A stretch of 33,293 bases of DNA from an uncultured Cetobacterium sp. (GCF_945952365.1 NZ_CAMFHX010000028.1:1-33293); one strand, 5' to 3'; counted from the stretch's first letter, positions 8,358 to 16,144 are shown. Translations and numbers: made by a program. Notes: a model not told the origin generated them from the sequence alone.

Positions 8358-9457
8358 TGAGGTTTCTTACCTTTCCCTCTAGTAGATTCACTTGAAATCT
8401 CAGAGATATTTATAGTTACTTTTTCATCGGAATTTAAAGATTCTCTTGGATTTGTTAAGAATATCTCTCCAGTAGTTAATCCCCTAGTGATGATGATATT
8501 ATCTCCTTTTAAATCTTTAAATTCGACAACTTTTTTTTCAATTTTTCCATTTTCATCAGAAGTGTAGATATAGTATTCGTTATTATCAAAAAGTAAAGAT
8601 GTTGATGGAATTATTATTCCAGGTTCATCCTCACCTAAGAAGATTCTAGCTGAAACTTTGAAACCAGGTACAATATGTGGAATCTCCTCTGTAGGTCTAA
8701 CTTCAACTTGTAAAACATTTTCCGAAGTTGTTTTAGAAACTTGAGAAACTCTTGAAATCTTTGTGATAACTCCTGGATATGATATTTTCTTTTCGAAAAC
8801 TTCTGGTTTTATAACTAATTTTTGATCTAACTTAATCTCTTTAACTTCATATTCAGGAACCTCTAAAATTATTTTAATATCTGAGAGATCTGCAAGCTCT
8901 AAAAGAGGTTCATCTGTATTAACAGAGTAGTTTTCTTGAGCGTAAAGTGTTGTAACAGTTCCACTAACAGGACTTTCTATTTTTTCAGCTGTCTTTTCTA
9001 AATCCTCTTTATAGTAATCTATACTGATTTCAGATGTTCTTATCTGCTCAGCAAGTTCTTTTACAGAGTTGTTAGAGCTCCCACCTATTTTATTTAGCTC
9101 TTTTTCAACAGAATAGTTTCTTTTTAATTTAGAAAGATTTATCTCCTCTTTTTCCAAATTTCTTTTTATATTATTTCTTTCTGTTTCATCAAACGTCATT
9201 AAAAGTTGTCCTTTTTCTACAAAGTCTCCCTCTTGTATAAGAACATTTTTAACTTTTAATTTTTTATCTACGAAAACTTTTTTAGTGTCATTTGCCTCGA
9301 CGCTTCCATCTACATCAATAAAGCCACTTCCTTTACTAAGAACAGCTCTTTGAGCATTGTATGTGATTTCAGATGAAGTGTTTTGACTTTTAGTTCCACA
9401 TGCAGTAAGACCTAAAGTCATCGTTAAAATTATCGGTATTAAATATTGTTTTTTCAT
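8354..9457 (-). CDS. MacA-like periplasmic adaptor lipoprotein
   Basis: This is the membrane-fusion subunit (367 residues) linking permease and outer-membrane channel. The signal sequence ends in the lipobox LTAC with C20 as the lipidated residue. A lipoyl/barrel-sandwich half (about 44-85, with VFVDKKLKVKNVLIQEGDFV) is followed by a coiled-coil hairpin (about 90-150). The second lipoyl half follows (IESPVSGTVTTLYA, about 160-175), then beta-barrel and membrane-proximal domains. The C-terminus is Lys-rich and hydrophilic. Its start codon overlaps the end of the TolC-like gene by one base. Confidence 0.92.
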   Translation of the reverse strand: MKKQYLIPIILTMTLGLTACGTKSQNTSSEITYNAQRAVLSKGSGFIDVDGSVEANDTKKVFVDKKLKVKNVLIQEGDFVEKGQLLMTFDETERNNIKRNLEKEEINLSKLKRNYSVEKELNKIGGSSNNSVKELAEQIRTSEISIDYYKEDLEKTAEKIESPVSGTVTTLYAQENYSVNTDEPLLELADLSDIKIILEVPEYEVKEIKLDQKLVIKPEVFEKKISYPGVITKISRVSQVSKTTSENVLQVEVRPTEEIPHIVPGFKVSARIFLGEDEPGIIIPSTSLLFDNNEYYIYTSDENGKIEKKVVEFKDLKGDNIIITRGLTTGEIFLTNPRESLNSDEKVTINISEISSESTRGKGKKPQ

Positions 9458-10701
9458 TAAATCTCACTCCTTACTATAATTTGATAGATATATGCATTTA
9501 AAGAGTTTTTAGCTTTCTCCTTTGAAACTTGAAGCTCAAGATAGGTGTCAAAGGCTTCCATAACTTCTGTGTAACTAACTTTTCCAAGTGAATTTTCTAA
9601 TTTTTTTATATCATATTTACTTTTTTCTAAATTAGCACGATTTTCTAAAACAAGATAATCCTTTTGTAAAGTAAAATAACTGTCTTGGACTTTATATCTT
9701 TCAGCCATAGCTTCATTAACTTTTTGGTTGTAAGTAACTTCCTGTTGCATCAGAGAGCTTTCCTCATTGTATAAATTAATATCTTTATAGAAGATATCTT
9801 TTGAAAACTTTAGGAAAACTCTATTCTCATCATTTTCATTATTTCTTTCAACACCAACAGAAATCTCAGGCATATTGTTATCATATTTCATATATTTTAT
9901 ATTTTCTTTTGAAATCTCTTTTTCTAGTTGTAATTTTTGAATATCTTTTTCTCCAACATTTGTAATATATCTATCCAAATCACTTACAGCTGGAGATATA
10001 TCAAGAAGAGATACTCCTGCAAGTTTAAGATTGTAATCGTAATAAAATCTCTCTAAAATTTTATCAAGAATACTTTCAATCTTTTGAATTTCTAACTTAA
10101 TATTATTATAACTAACTAGAAGACTATCTAAATCAATTTTTGGAATAGCCCCTAACTCATAAGATTTTTCGAGAATAGTTTTCTCTTTTTCTAAAGTTAA
10201 AAGAGCATTTTGTTTAAGCTGTAACTCAAATTGATTATCTTTATACTCTTTATAAAGAGATATAAGATTTAATTTTTGAGTTTCTAGTCCTTGTTTTAGC
10301 TCAAGAGTTGTAACATCTCTTGTTATTTTCAGTTTATTTAGTTCACTATCATTTTTAGAAAGAATCAAATCTTTAAGGCTTCTTTGAACTCCATATGTAA
10401 CCTTATTATCCTCATCTTTTTGCTTTTCACCTTGAACATAAAAATCTCCATATGTAACTGTACTTTGGAAAGTGTATCTTTTTTCTTCATCCTTATACTC
10501 TGTACTACCATCAACAGCAACGCCATTATATCTTCCAGTTTTATAAAAATCTTCTTTGAAGTCATTTTGACTATTTTTTAGATTATACAATTGATTTTGA
10601 TAAGATGTTAGATTGATCTCATTCAATAGATTATCCAAAGTTACTTCTTTTGAGTAAAGAAGCTTACTTAAAAGTAGGGTTATTAGTATATATTTTTTCA
10701 T
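9457..10701 (-). CDS. TolC-like outer-membrane efflux protein
   Basis: The product has 414 residues and a signal peptide (MKKYILITLLLSKLLYS). Two long stretches of alpha-helical heptads (about 110-220 and 310-410) are typical of the OEP/TolC family. They contain internally repeated helical pairs such as LKQGLETQKLNLISLYKEY and the later YTEVMEAFDTYLELQ. It would trimerise into the outer-membrane duct of the MacAB-like pump. It is the first transport gene of the operon, 14 bp after the sensor kinase, with a clear AGGAGAAC ribosome-binding site. Confidence 0.88.
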   Translation of the reverse strand: MKKYILITLLLSKLLYSKEVTLDNLLNEINLTSYQNQLYNLKNSQNDFKEDFYKTGRYNGVAVDGSTEYKDEEKRYTFQSTVTYGDFYVQGEKQKDEDNKVTYGVQRSLKDLILSKNDSELNKLKITRDVTTLELKQGLETQKLNLISLYKEYKDNQFELQLKQNALLTLEKEKTILEKSYELGAIPKIDLDSLLVSYNNIKLEIQKIESILDKILERFYYDYNLKLAGVSLLDISPAVSDLDRYITNVGEKDIQKLQLEKEISKENIKYMKYDNNMPEISVGVERNNENDENRVFLKFSKDIFYKDINLYNEESSLMQQEVTYNQKVNEAMAERYKVQDSYFTLQKDYLVLENRANLEKSKYDIKKLENSLGKVSYTEVMEAFDTYLELQVSKEKAKNSLNAYIYQIIVRSEI

Positions 10702-10715
10702 TTGTTCTCCTTTCG

Positions 10716-11963
10716 TTATTGCTTTAGAAATACTTTGAAAATAACTACTTCATCAGTTTCATCGTAATAAAGTTTATAGTTTAAAGAAAGATTTTTTAAT
10801 ATTTCTGAAACAACGGATAAACCTAGTCCAGTTCCACCATATTTTCTAACTTTTTTATCATTTTTTTTAGAAAATGGTTTGAAATATTCAGTTATATTTT
10901 CATTATTCAATGGATGACTACTATTTTTTATAGTTATAGCTTCATTATCTAAAATTATATTGATATTTTTTTTCTCGTTTACATAGGCTAAAGAGTTTAT
11001 AATCAAATTATTCAAACATCGATCTAAAAGTTTTTTATCACTTTCTATAGTTATCTCTTCCAAATTTAAATTTAGATTGATATTATTGAGTTTAAAATCC
11101 ATAGAGTAACGTTTTAAAATATTTTCTAAAGTCTCTTTTAAATTAATACTTTCTTTTTTTATAGGAATATATCCTGATTCCATTTTACAGTAGAAAAGTA
11201 ATTCTTGAATGAGAGCATTCATATTAGAAGCTTCTTGGTTTATATTTTTACATATATCAGGAATCTCTTCATCTTCGATAATCCCATCTAAAATAGCCCC
11301 GCTATAACCATCTATTATAGCAACAGGTGTTTTTAACTCATGAGTGACATTAGATATAAAGTTTTTTCTAAAAAGTTCAGATTTTTTTTGTTTTTCTAAC
11401 TCCTCTTTCAGTTGAGCATTCAGTTCTAAAAGTTCAGATTCTATAGGTTGCCCCATTTTTATAGAAAAAACATAGGCTATATATAAGTTGATTGGAATAC
11501 TTAGAAATATTATATAGATAAAAAACTTCAAAGTAGATTTGATAACATCACTTATTGGCGCAACAGAGGTCGCTACAACTAGCATATACTCCTCATCAAG
11601 TTTTTTAGCTAAAACAATTCTTCGAATATTATCTCGACCAGTTTGAACATCAATAACAGTTTTTCCTGATTTTAGATCTTCCCATAGATAATTCTCTATG
11701 AATTTCATAGAATGAATTTTTGAATTTTTTTTATCTTTTGTAAACGAAATCTCTCTTATGAATATACCATTTTGTTCTGAAAGTTCTGAAAGTTCTTCAA
11801 AATTTTTACGAGTATATTGTTCACTAAGAGATGTAAGCTCTCGTTTTTTTAGTCTGATTTGGTAATTTTCTAGAAAAAGATAGTTTATAAGGACATAAAT
11901 AGCTATGAATCCATATGTAAGTGCATTAAGAAATAGAAATATTTTTAAAGATATTCTTCTCAT
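10716..11963 (-). CDS. Sensor histidine kinase
   Basis: The 415-residue kinase is a membrane sensor pairing with the response regulator encoded just upstream. Two membrane segments (about 8-30 and 145-168) enclose a roughly 115-residue periplasmic sensor region that I cannot assign to a family. There is no clear HAMP signature. The HisKA box VTHELKTPVAIIDGY gives phospho-acceptor H208. The ATPase has the N-box around N318-N323 (NNLIINSLAY), a short F-box region (YFKPFSK) and the G-box GGTGLGLS (376-383). The gene overlaps the regulator gene by 4 bp. Location in the pump operon implies that it senses the pump substrate or envelope stress; the ligand is unknown. Confidence 0.93.
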   Translation of the reverse strand: MRRISLKIFLFLNALTYGFIAIYVLINYLFLENYQIRLKKRELTSLSEQYTRKNFEELSELSEQNGIFIREISFTKDKKNSKIHSMKFIENYLWEDLKSGKTVIDVQTGRDNIRRIVLAKKLDEEYMLVVATSVAPISDVIKSTLKFFIYIIFLSIPINLYIAYVFSIKMGQPIESELLELNAQLKEELEKQKKSELFRKNFISNVTHELKTPVAIIDGYSGAILDGIIEDEEIPDICKNINQEASNMNALIQELLFYCKMESGYIPIKKESINLKETLENILKRYSMDFKLNNINLNLNLEEITIESDKKLLDRCLNNLIINSLAYVNEKKNINIILDNEAITIKNSSHPLNNENITEYFKPFSKKNDKKVRKYGGTGLGLSVVSEILKNLSLNYKLYYDETDEVVIFKVFLKQ

Positions 11964-12619
11964 TCATTCACCTCTTGGAATTTATAACCAACTCCTCGAA
12001 TTGTTTTTATATATCCTTCACCAATTTTTTTTCTCAGAATTTTTATCTGTGTATCAACAACTCTTTCGTCGACTTCAAAATCCATTGGCCAAATATTATT
12101 TAATATTTTTTCTCTTGTTAAAACCAAGTCTTTATTTAAAATAAAATACATCAGAAGAGCAAAGCCTTTATTTCCTAAATTAAGCTCCTCTCCATTTTTA
12201 ATAACTTTATAGTTTTCCTTATCAAGTTCGAGTTCACCAATTTTTTCAAGAGTTGTAAATCTATTTCTTTTGATAAGCGAGTTAATACGAGCCATTAAAA
12301 TTTTTGGTTTAAAAGGTTTGCCTATATAATCCTCTACACCAAGTTCAAGTCCTCTTATTTCATCCTCCTCTTCAGTTCGAGCAGTTAACATAAAAATAGG
12401 AGTATTTGATATTTTCTTTATCTCTTTGCATACCTCCCATCCTTGAATTCCAGGGAGCATTACATCAAGTAAAACTAAGGCATAGTTATCTTCATAAAAT
12501 TTTTCTAAACCAGCTTCTCCAGTTGAAGCTTCAATAACATCATATCCCTCTTTTTCAAGATATCTTTTTAGAATATCTCTTAAAAAATCTTCATCTTCTA
12601 TAATTAAAATTTTTTCCAT
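11960..12619 (-). CDS. OmpR/PhoB-family response regulator
   Basis: The 219-residue protein has a receiver domain (1-115) with acidic pocket E8/D9, phospho-acceptor D52 in LLDVMLPG, T79 and K101 (GKPF). A winged-helix DNA-binding domain (about 125-217) ends in the usual IKTIRGVGYKF. As first gene of the six-gene minus-strand operon it probably activates its own transcript and with it the efflux pump. Possible direct-repeat boxes lie upstream at 12695-12714. The start has AGGAGA about 6 bases upstream. Confidence 0.95.
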   Translation of the reverse strand: MEKILIIEDEDFLRDILKRYLEKEGYDVIEASTGEAGLEKFYEDNYALVLLDVMLPGIQGWEVCKEIKKISNTPIFMLTARTEEEDEIRGLELGVEDYIGKPFKPKILMARINSLIKRNRFTTLEKIGELELDKENYKVIKNGEELNLGNKGFALLMYFILNKDLVLTREKILNNIWPMDFEVDERVVDTQIKILRKKIGEGYIKTIRGVGYKFQEVNE

Positions 12620-12694
12620 AAATAATCTCCTATATTAAAATTAAAGTAACAATATATTCTAACTTAATTTTCAAATATAATCTATTCTATTTTA

Positions 12695-12714
12695 ATTTTG
12701 TGTATTTTATGTGT
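12695..12714 (-). promoter_or_regulatory. Possible direct-repeat box for the response regulator
   Basis: ATTTTGTGT (12695-12703) is followed by ATTTTATGTGT (12704-12714). Tandem boxes of about one helical turn are typical for OmpR/PhoB regulators. The DNA here is AT-rich and the match short, so support is weak. Confidence 0.3.
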
Positions 12715-12849
12715 AATTAAAATTCGAAATATACTGAATAAAAATATAAAGCTGTACTTTTTCGTCTATTTGAGATACAATAAAGTATTGAATGTTTTAT
12801 GGTTTTATAAGTTTTACAGGTTTTGCAATAAATTTTTATGGGAGCATTT

Positions 12850-13092
12850 ATGAGTTATGTAAAAAAACAAGAACTAAAAAAACAGTTTAAAGTGGAGATA
12901 TTTAAGGGAGTTCAAATAATTGACAATGAATCATACGATATAATTGATTCGAGAAAATTTTTCCCAACTTCTGAAGACGCTGTAAAGTATGCGGGAAGTA
13001 TAAAAGATAGATTAGAGGGTGACTGGGTTATTAGATTTTTCAAGAAAAATGAAGAAAACTGGGAGCTTGCAGAGATAATTACAAAAGACTAA
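12850..13092 (+). CDS. Small protein of unknown function
   Basis: This 80-residue soluble protein is not recognised. It has mixed beta and alpha character, with FKVEIFKGVQIID, then DYG-less helix SEDAVKYAGSIKDRL and strand WVIRFFKKN. The start at 12850 (MSYVKKQE) is preferred because GGGAG at 12840-12844 precedes it by 5 bases. An in-frame ATG at 12838 would contain that site and has no site of its own. It is a single-gene unit with a terminator directly after the stop. Confidence 0.65.
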   Translation: MSYVKKQELKKQFKVEIFKGVQIIDNESYDIIDSRKFFPTSEDAVKYAGSIKDRLEGDWVIRFFKKNEENWELAEIITKD

Positions 13093-13094
13093 AC

Positions 13095-13133
13095 AATAAA
13101 AGACCTTACTTTTAAAGTAAGGTCTTTTATTAT
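13095..13133. terminator. Bidirectional terminator
   Basis: A near-perfect 17-bp stem (13095-13111 with 13115-13131) lies between convergent genes with its core AAAGACCTTAC/GTAAGGTCTTT. A and T tracts flank it for both directions. Confidence 0.92.
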
Positions 13134-13460
13134 TTAAGCTTCCAAGTTATTTATATCCTCATCTCCAAATATAATCCACCAAAGGTGTTTTCCTTTTTCT
13201 ATACTAAGTATCTCTTTTATACATGAGTTTTGGTTATCATTATTGATAAGCTTAATATATAGAGGTTCTTTCGTTGTTTTTGGAAGCATATCCCATAATA
13301 ATAACGTTTTAAATCTTAAATCATTTTCATCATATTCTCTTAAGGTTTTCAAAGTTGATAAACTTTTTTTGTAATATTCATTATCAAAATTGAAGGTAAG
13401 TATTTTTTCGTCTGCAATATCTTTTAACATTACTTTTGGTGCCTTTTTTTTAATTTTCAT
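13134..13460 (-). CDS. Small protein of unknown function
   Basis: The product is about 108 residues if started at 13460 (MKIKKKAPKVMLKDIADEKI), chosen because AGGGAGA lies 7-8 bases upstream on the minus strand. A longer frame reaches 13571, but its extra part is low-complexity and carries that ribosome site. No membrane segment is seen. It has a basic N-terminus and an acidic C-terminus (FGDEDINNLEA). I do not recognise the family. Confidence 0.6.
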   Translation of the reverse strand: MKIKKKAPKVMLKDIADEKILTFNFDNEYYKKSLSTLKTLREYDENDLRFKTLLLWDMLPKTTKEPLYIKLINNDNQNSCIKEILSIEKGKHLWWIIFGDEDINNLEA

Positions 13461-13549
13461 GGACAGTTCTCCCTCTAATTTTTTTATTTTTATAAACTTA
13501 AATATTTTGGAGAAGCTTTTATTCAAAAAGTATAAATTTTGAACAAACG

Positions 13550-13566
13550 ACAATATACTATATTGT
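13550..13566. promoter_or_regulatory. 17-bp palindrome upstream of the unknown gene
   Basis: ACAATATA and TATATTGT flank a single C (13558), forming a perfect palindrome about 90 bases before the start at 13460. It may be an operator; the bound protein is unknown. Confidence 0.4.
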
Positions 13567-13626
13567 ATCATAAAATGAATAAGAAAGATTGTTTTATATT
13601 TTTAATTCCTATTTTTTATTAAAAAA

Positions 13627-13655
13627 TTGACATTTAAGAAAAAATATGACATAAT
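13627..13655 (+). promoter_or_regulatory. Strong promoter of the leader/transporter unit
   Basis: TTGACA (13627-13632) and CATAAT (13650-13655) are 17 bases apart, so the -35 is perfect. Transcription would start near 13662, just before the leader ORF ribosome-binding site. Confidence 0.85.
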
Positions 13656-13682
13656 AGTTTAAAATTAGAAAGGGAGGACAAA

Positions 13683-13751
13683 ATGAAAAATATAGCAATT
13701 AAAGAAATCAAATTTAATAATGTACTCCTATTACTGGCAGACTTACTGTAG
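13683..13751 (+). CDS. 22-residue Leu-rich leader peptide
   Basis: A GGGAGG site is followed by ATG at 13683 and a 22-codon frame ending in NNVLLLLADLL. Six of the last eight codons are Leu (CTC, CTA, TTA, CTG, then TTA, CTG after Ala-Asp), and the frame stops at TAG 13749-13751. This is the layout of classical ribosome-mediated attenuators such as those of leucine operons. Control codons sit at the end of a short ORF and overlap the left arm of an RNA hairpin. Two terminators and then an NSS amino-acid transporter follow. That leucine is sensed is inference from the codons. Confidence 0.65.
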   Translation: MKNIAIKEIKFNNVLLLLADLL

Positions 13752-13840
13752 CAATTGTGTTTATGAAAATAATGTAGAAAAAACTACATGGAATCATAGA
13801 TGCAATTGCGTTTTACGTTGTTCATCTGTGAGGGCCAGTA
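13732..13840 (+). ncRNA. Long nested hairpin of the transporter leader
   Basis: Paired segments nest in order. TACTGGC (13732-13738) pairs with GCCAGTA (13834-13840), CTTAC (13742-13746) with GTGAG (13828-13832), and GCAATTG (13751-13757) with CAATTGC (13803-13809). ATGA (13763-13766) pairs with TCAT (13794-13797), and GTAG (13774-13777) with CTAC (13784-13787). The outer left arm is made of the last leader codons, so a ribosome on the Leu codons would block it. It has no T-box or known riboswitch core. Confidence 0.6.
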
Positions 13841-13862
13841 GTTTATTGATAAATAAATGGAG

Positions 13863-13891
13863 ACCTCATAATAAAAATATGAGGTTTTTTT
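13863..13891 (+). terminator. Leader terminator 1
   Basis: ACCTCATA (13863-13870) pairs with TATGAGGT (13878-13885), followed by seven T. It would stop transcription before the transporter. Its right arm can instead pair with AAACCTCAT at 13904-13912. Confidence 0.85.
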
Positions 13892-13903
13892 AATCCTAGG
13901 TCT

Positions 13904-13937
13904 AAACCTCATATTAATTTATGGGGTTTTTATTTTT
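13904..13937 (+). terminator. Leader terminator 2
   Basis: AAACCTCAT (13904-13912) pairs with ATGGGGTTT (13921-13929, one G-U pair) and a T-rich run follows. The left arm is also complementary to the right arm of terminator 1 (13879-13887), giving a 1-2, 2-3, 3-4 choice. Confidence 0.75.
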
Positions 13938-13986
13938 ATAAAATTAGAACTATTAATTTAAAATAAAAGCGATTTAGGAGGATTTT

Positions 13987-15462
13987 GTGGAAGAAAATAG
14001 AGAGCAGTGGAGCTCAAAGATGGGTTTTATTATAGCAGCAATAGGATCAGCAGTTGGTCTTGGAAATATATGGAGATTTCCTTATGTAGTTTATTCAAAT
14101 GGTGGAGGTGCATTTTTAATTCCATATTTTGTAGCAATATTTACAGCAGGAATTCCATTGTTAATATTAGAATATGGAGTTGGTCATAAATATAGAGGTT
14201 CGACACCTCTTTCACTGTTTAGAATAAATAAAAAATTTGAGTGGATGGGTTGGTGGCCAATTATAAGTTCTGGAATTATACTTTGTTATTATTCATTAGT
14301 TCTTAGCATGGCAATGAAATACTTGACGCTTAGTTTTACTAAAGGATGGGGAGTAGATTCAAATAGTTATTTTTATAATGATTTTTTAAATATTTCAAGC
14401 TCACCTTTTGATTTTAAAGGGATTAATAGTCATGTATTAGTAGGAATTATAGCTATTTGGATGATAAATTGGTTTATTTGTTATAAGGGAATAAAATCTG
14501 GAATTGAAAAATATAATAAAATTTTATTACCTTGTTTATTAATAATTGTAATGATTATTGTGATTAGAGGGGTTACTTTAGAAGGAGCAACTCTTGGATT
14601 GAATACTTTATTTACTCCTGATTGGAGTAAGCTTAAAAATCCAAAAGTTTGGATTGCAGCTTATGGACAAGTATTTTTCTCTCTTAGTGTTGGAACAGGA
14701 ATAATGATGACATACTCAAGCTATCTACCTAAGAAAACAGATATCAACAACAGTGCGTTTATGACAGCTTTTGCTAACTGTAGTTTTGAATTTATATGTG
14801 CTATTGGAGTATTTTCAATACTGGGAGTTATGGCTTTTTCTTCAGGTGTTCCAGTAAATGAAGTTGTTAGCAGCGGTATTGGATTAGCTTTTATAGCATT
14901 CCCTAAAGTTTTTTCTCTTATGGGAATCTGGGGAAATATACTTGGAGTTTTATTCTTTATGTGTTTAACATTTGCAGGAATAACCTCTGCAGTTTCATTA
15001 GTTGAAGCTATATCAGCAGCGATAGTAGATAAATTCAATATTGAACGTAAGATTGTTGTTACAAGAATATCTATCTGTGGATTTTTATTGAGTATTATAT
15101 TTGCAACAAATAGTGGTCTATACATTTTAGATATTATGGATAATTTTATAAATAACTATGGAATTGTAAGTGTAGGATTGCTAGAAAGTTTTGTAATAGG
15201 ATGGTATTTAAATGCAGATATTATTAGAAATCATACGAATAGTATCTCTTATATTAGAATAGGTTCTTGGTGGAATATTATAATAAAATATATAACTCCT
15301 TTATTTTTATTTTTAATCTTGATTCAAAGTATATTTAATGAGTTTAAAGCACCGTATGGAGGTTATTCAGGATGGGCTTTGACAGTTTACGGATGGATTA
15401 TTATTTTAATTGGGATTTTAGGAGCTATAATATTAAGTAAAAAAACATGGAAGAGTAATTAA
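13987..15462 (+). CDS. NSS-family sodium:amino-acid symporter (MetP-like large subunit)
   Basis: This 491-residue LeuT-fold transporter imports an amino acid with Na+. Membrane segment 1 has the signature GSAVGLGNIWRFPYVVYSNG (18-37) with its unwound substrate and sodium site. Segment 6 (FFSLSVGTGIMMTYSSYL) is also typical. Length and about 12 segments fit the MetP type rather than the shorter 11-segment Tyt1 type of Fusobacterium. A MetS-like 30-residue gene follows. The start is GTG at 13987, with AGGAGGA 4-5 bases upstream; no ATG is well placed. Expression is probably set by the attenuator before it. MetP moves methionine and alanine, but the Leu-rich leader hints at a branched-chain substrate. 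The substrate is unproven. Confidence 0.9.
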   Translation: MEENREQWSSKMGFIIAAIGSAVGLGNIWRFPYVVYSNGGGAFLIPYFVAIFTAGIPLLILEYGVGHKYRGSTPLSLFRINKKFEWMGWWPIISSGIILCYYSLVLSMAMKYLTLSFTKGWGVDSNSYFYNDFLNISSSPFDFKGINSHVLVGIIAIWMINWFICYKGIKSGIEKYNKILLPCLLIIVMIIVIRGVTLEGATLGLNTLFTPDWSKLKNPKVWIAAYGQVFFSLSVGTGIMMTYSSYLPKKTDINNSAFMTAFANCSFEFICAIGVFSILGVMAFSSGVPVNEVVSSGIGLAFIAFPKVFSLMGIWGNILGVLFFMCLTFAGITSAVSLVEAISAAIVDKFNIERKIVVTRISICGFLLSIIFATNSGLYILDIMDNFINNYGIVSVGLLESFVIGWYLNADIIRNHTNSISYIRIGSWWNIIIKYITPLFLFLILIQSIFNEFKAPYGGYSGWALTVYGWIIILIGILGAIILSKKTWKSN

Positions 15463-15472
15463 AGGAGAGAAA

Positions 15473-15565
15473 ATGACAAACGAAGCGATAATATTTATGA
15501 CTTTAGGATTAACAACACTTTTAGGCGGATTAATAACAACATTTATAATAAATTTTAAAAAATAA
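15473..15565 (+). CDS. MetS-like NSS transporter small subunit (30 residues)
   Basis: The 30-residue protein is nearly one membrane helix: EAIIFMTLGLTTLLGG, then LITTFIINFKK. It matches the pattern of MetS-family small subunits, in which an AII-type start, a small-residue GG motif and a Lys-rich end are typical. It begins 10 bases after the transporter stop with an AAAGGAGAG site. In Corynebacterium MetS is required for MetP activity; the same role is inferred. Genes this short are easily missed by gene finders. Confidence 0.8.
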   Translation: MTNEAIIFMTLGLTTLLGGLITTFIINFKK

Positions 15566-15604
15566 AAAATGGAGATAGTCAGATTTGGCTATCTCCATTT
15601 TTCT
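15565..15604. terminator. Bidirectional terminator after the transporter operon
   Basis: A 14-bp stem (15565-15578 with 15589-15602; core ATGGAGATAG/CTATCTCCAT) is flanked by A and T tracts. It sits between the small-subunit gene and the convergent Rrf2 gene. Confidence 0.92.
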
Positions 15605-15611
15605 TTAGATT

Positions 15612-16118
15612 TTAAAACTCTTTTCTCTCTTTAAACCATTGCATAGTTTCAATTTCAGTTTCTTTTGGCAATATTCTACCGTAGACCTCTTTATAAAGCC
15701 AAGCTAGATTTTTCTTAGAAAGATATTTTTTCATCTCATCCTCACCCTCTTGCATAACTACTTTTATAAAGCAAGGGCATTTTGTATGTGTTGCGGGTAG
15801 ATTATTTGGATCTAGTAAGATATTTTTTTGTCTAATCTCAGCACATTGGAAAAGAGGTTCTTTTCCTTCAACAGCTTCAACTACATCCCAAAATGAGATG
15901 TTTTCGGCAGGACGAGCTAATTCATATCCACCTTTAACTCCAGGAACAGATTTAGTTATTCCAGCTTTTCCAAGCTTGGTAAAAACTTTTGATAAGTATG
16001 ATTCAGAAACTCCTTGGAACTCTGCTAAATCTTTTATTCCAACATAATCTTTATCTTTTAATTTAACAATATATAACAAACAATGAAGAGCGTATTCAAC
16101 TTCTACAGACATTTTCAT
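15612..16118 (-). CDS. Rrf2-family transcriptional regulator
   Basis: The 168-residue product (start at 16118, MKMSVEVEYALHCLL) has an Rrf2 winged helix. The recognition region is GVSESYLSKVFTKLGKAGI, and the wing carries SVPGVKGGYELARP, the family signature. Cysteines C92, C114 and C116 lie where IscR/NsrR-type members hold an Fe-S cluster, but the spacing (C-X21-C-X-C) is not the classic one, so cluster binding is open. The Met at 16133 is rejected because it contains the GGAGGA ribosome site. It is divergent from the PPOX/mini-ferredoxin unit with overlapping -10 boxes, so it probably represses or co-regulates both. Confidence 0.9.
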   Translation of the reverse strand: MKMSVEVEYALHCLLYIVKLKDKDYVGIKDLAEFQGVSESYLSKVFTKLGKAGITKSVPGVKGGYELARPAENISFWDVVEAVEGKEPLFQCAEIRQKNILLDPNNLPATHTKCPCFIKVVMQEGEDEMKKYLSKKNLAWLYKEVYGRILPKETEIETMQWFKERKEF

Positions 16119-16138
16119 AATTAAATCCTCCATCTATC

Positions 16139-16144
16139 TATAAT
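16139..16144 (+). promoter_or_regulatory. -10 box between Rrf2 and PPOX genes
   Basis: TATAAT at 16139-16144 serves the plus strand, and the overlapping ATTATA/TATTAT reading serves the minus strand. Only about 45 bp separate the two starts, so the -35 elements must lie inside the opposite genes. Confidence 0.45.

Noticed and set aside
13732-13840. T-box or S-box reading of the transporter leader
   Set aside because: No T-box AGGGTGG-ACCGCG core and no SAM riboswitch motifs; the leader ORF and shared terminator arms explain it better.
16119-16133. Rrf2 start at 16133
   Set aside because: The extra codons carry the GGAGGA ribosome site for ATG 16118.
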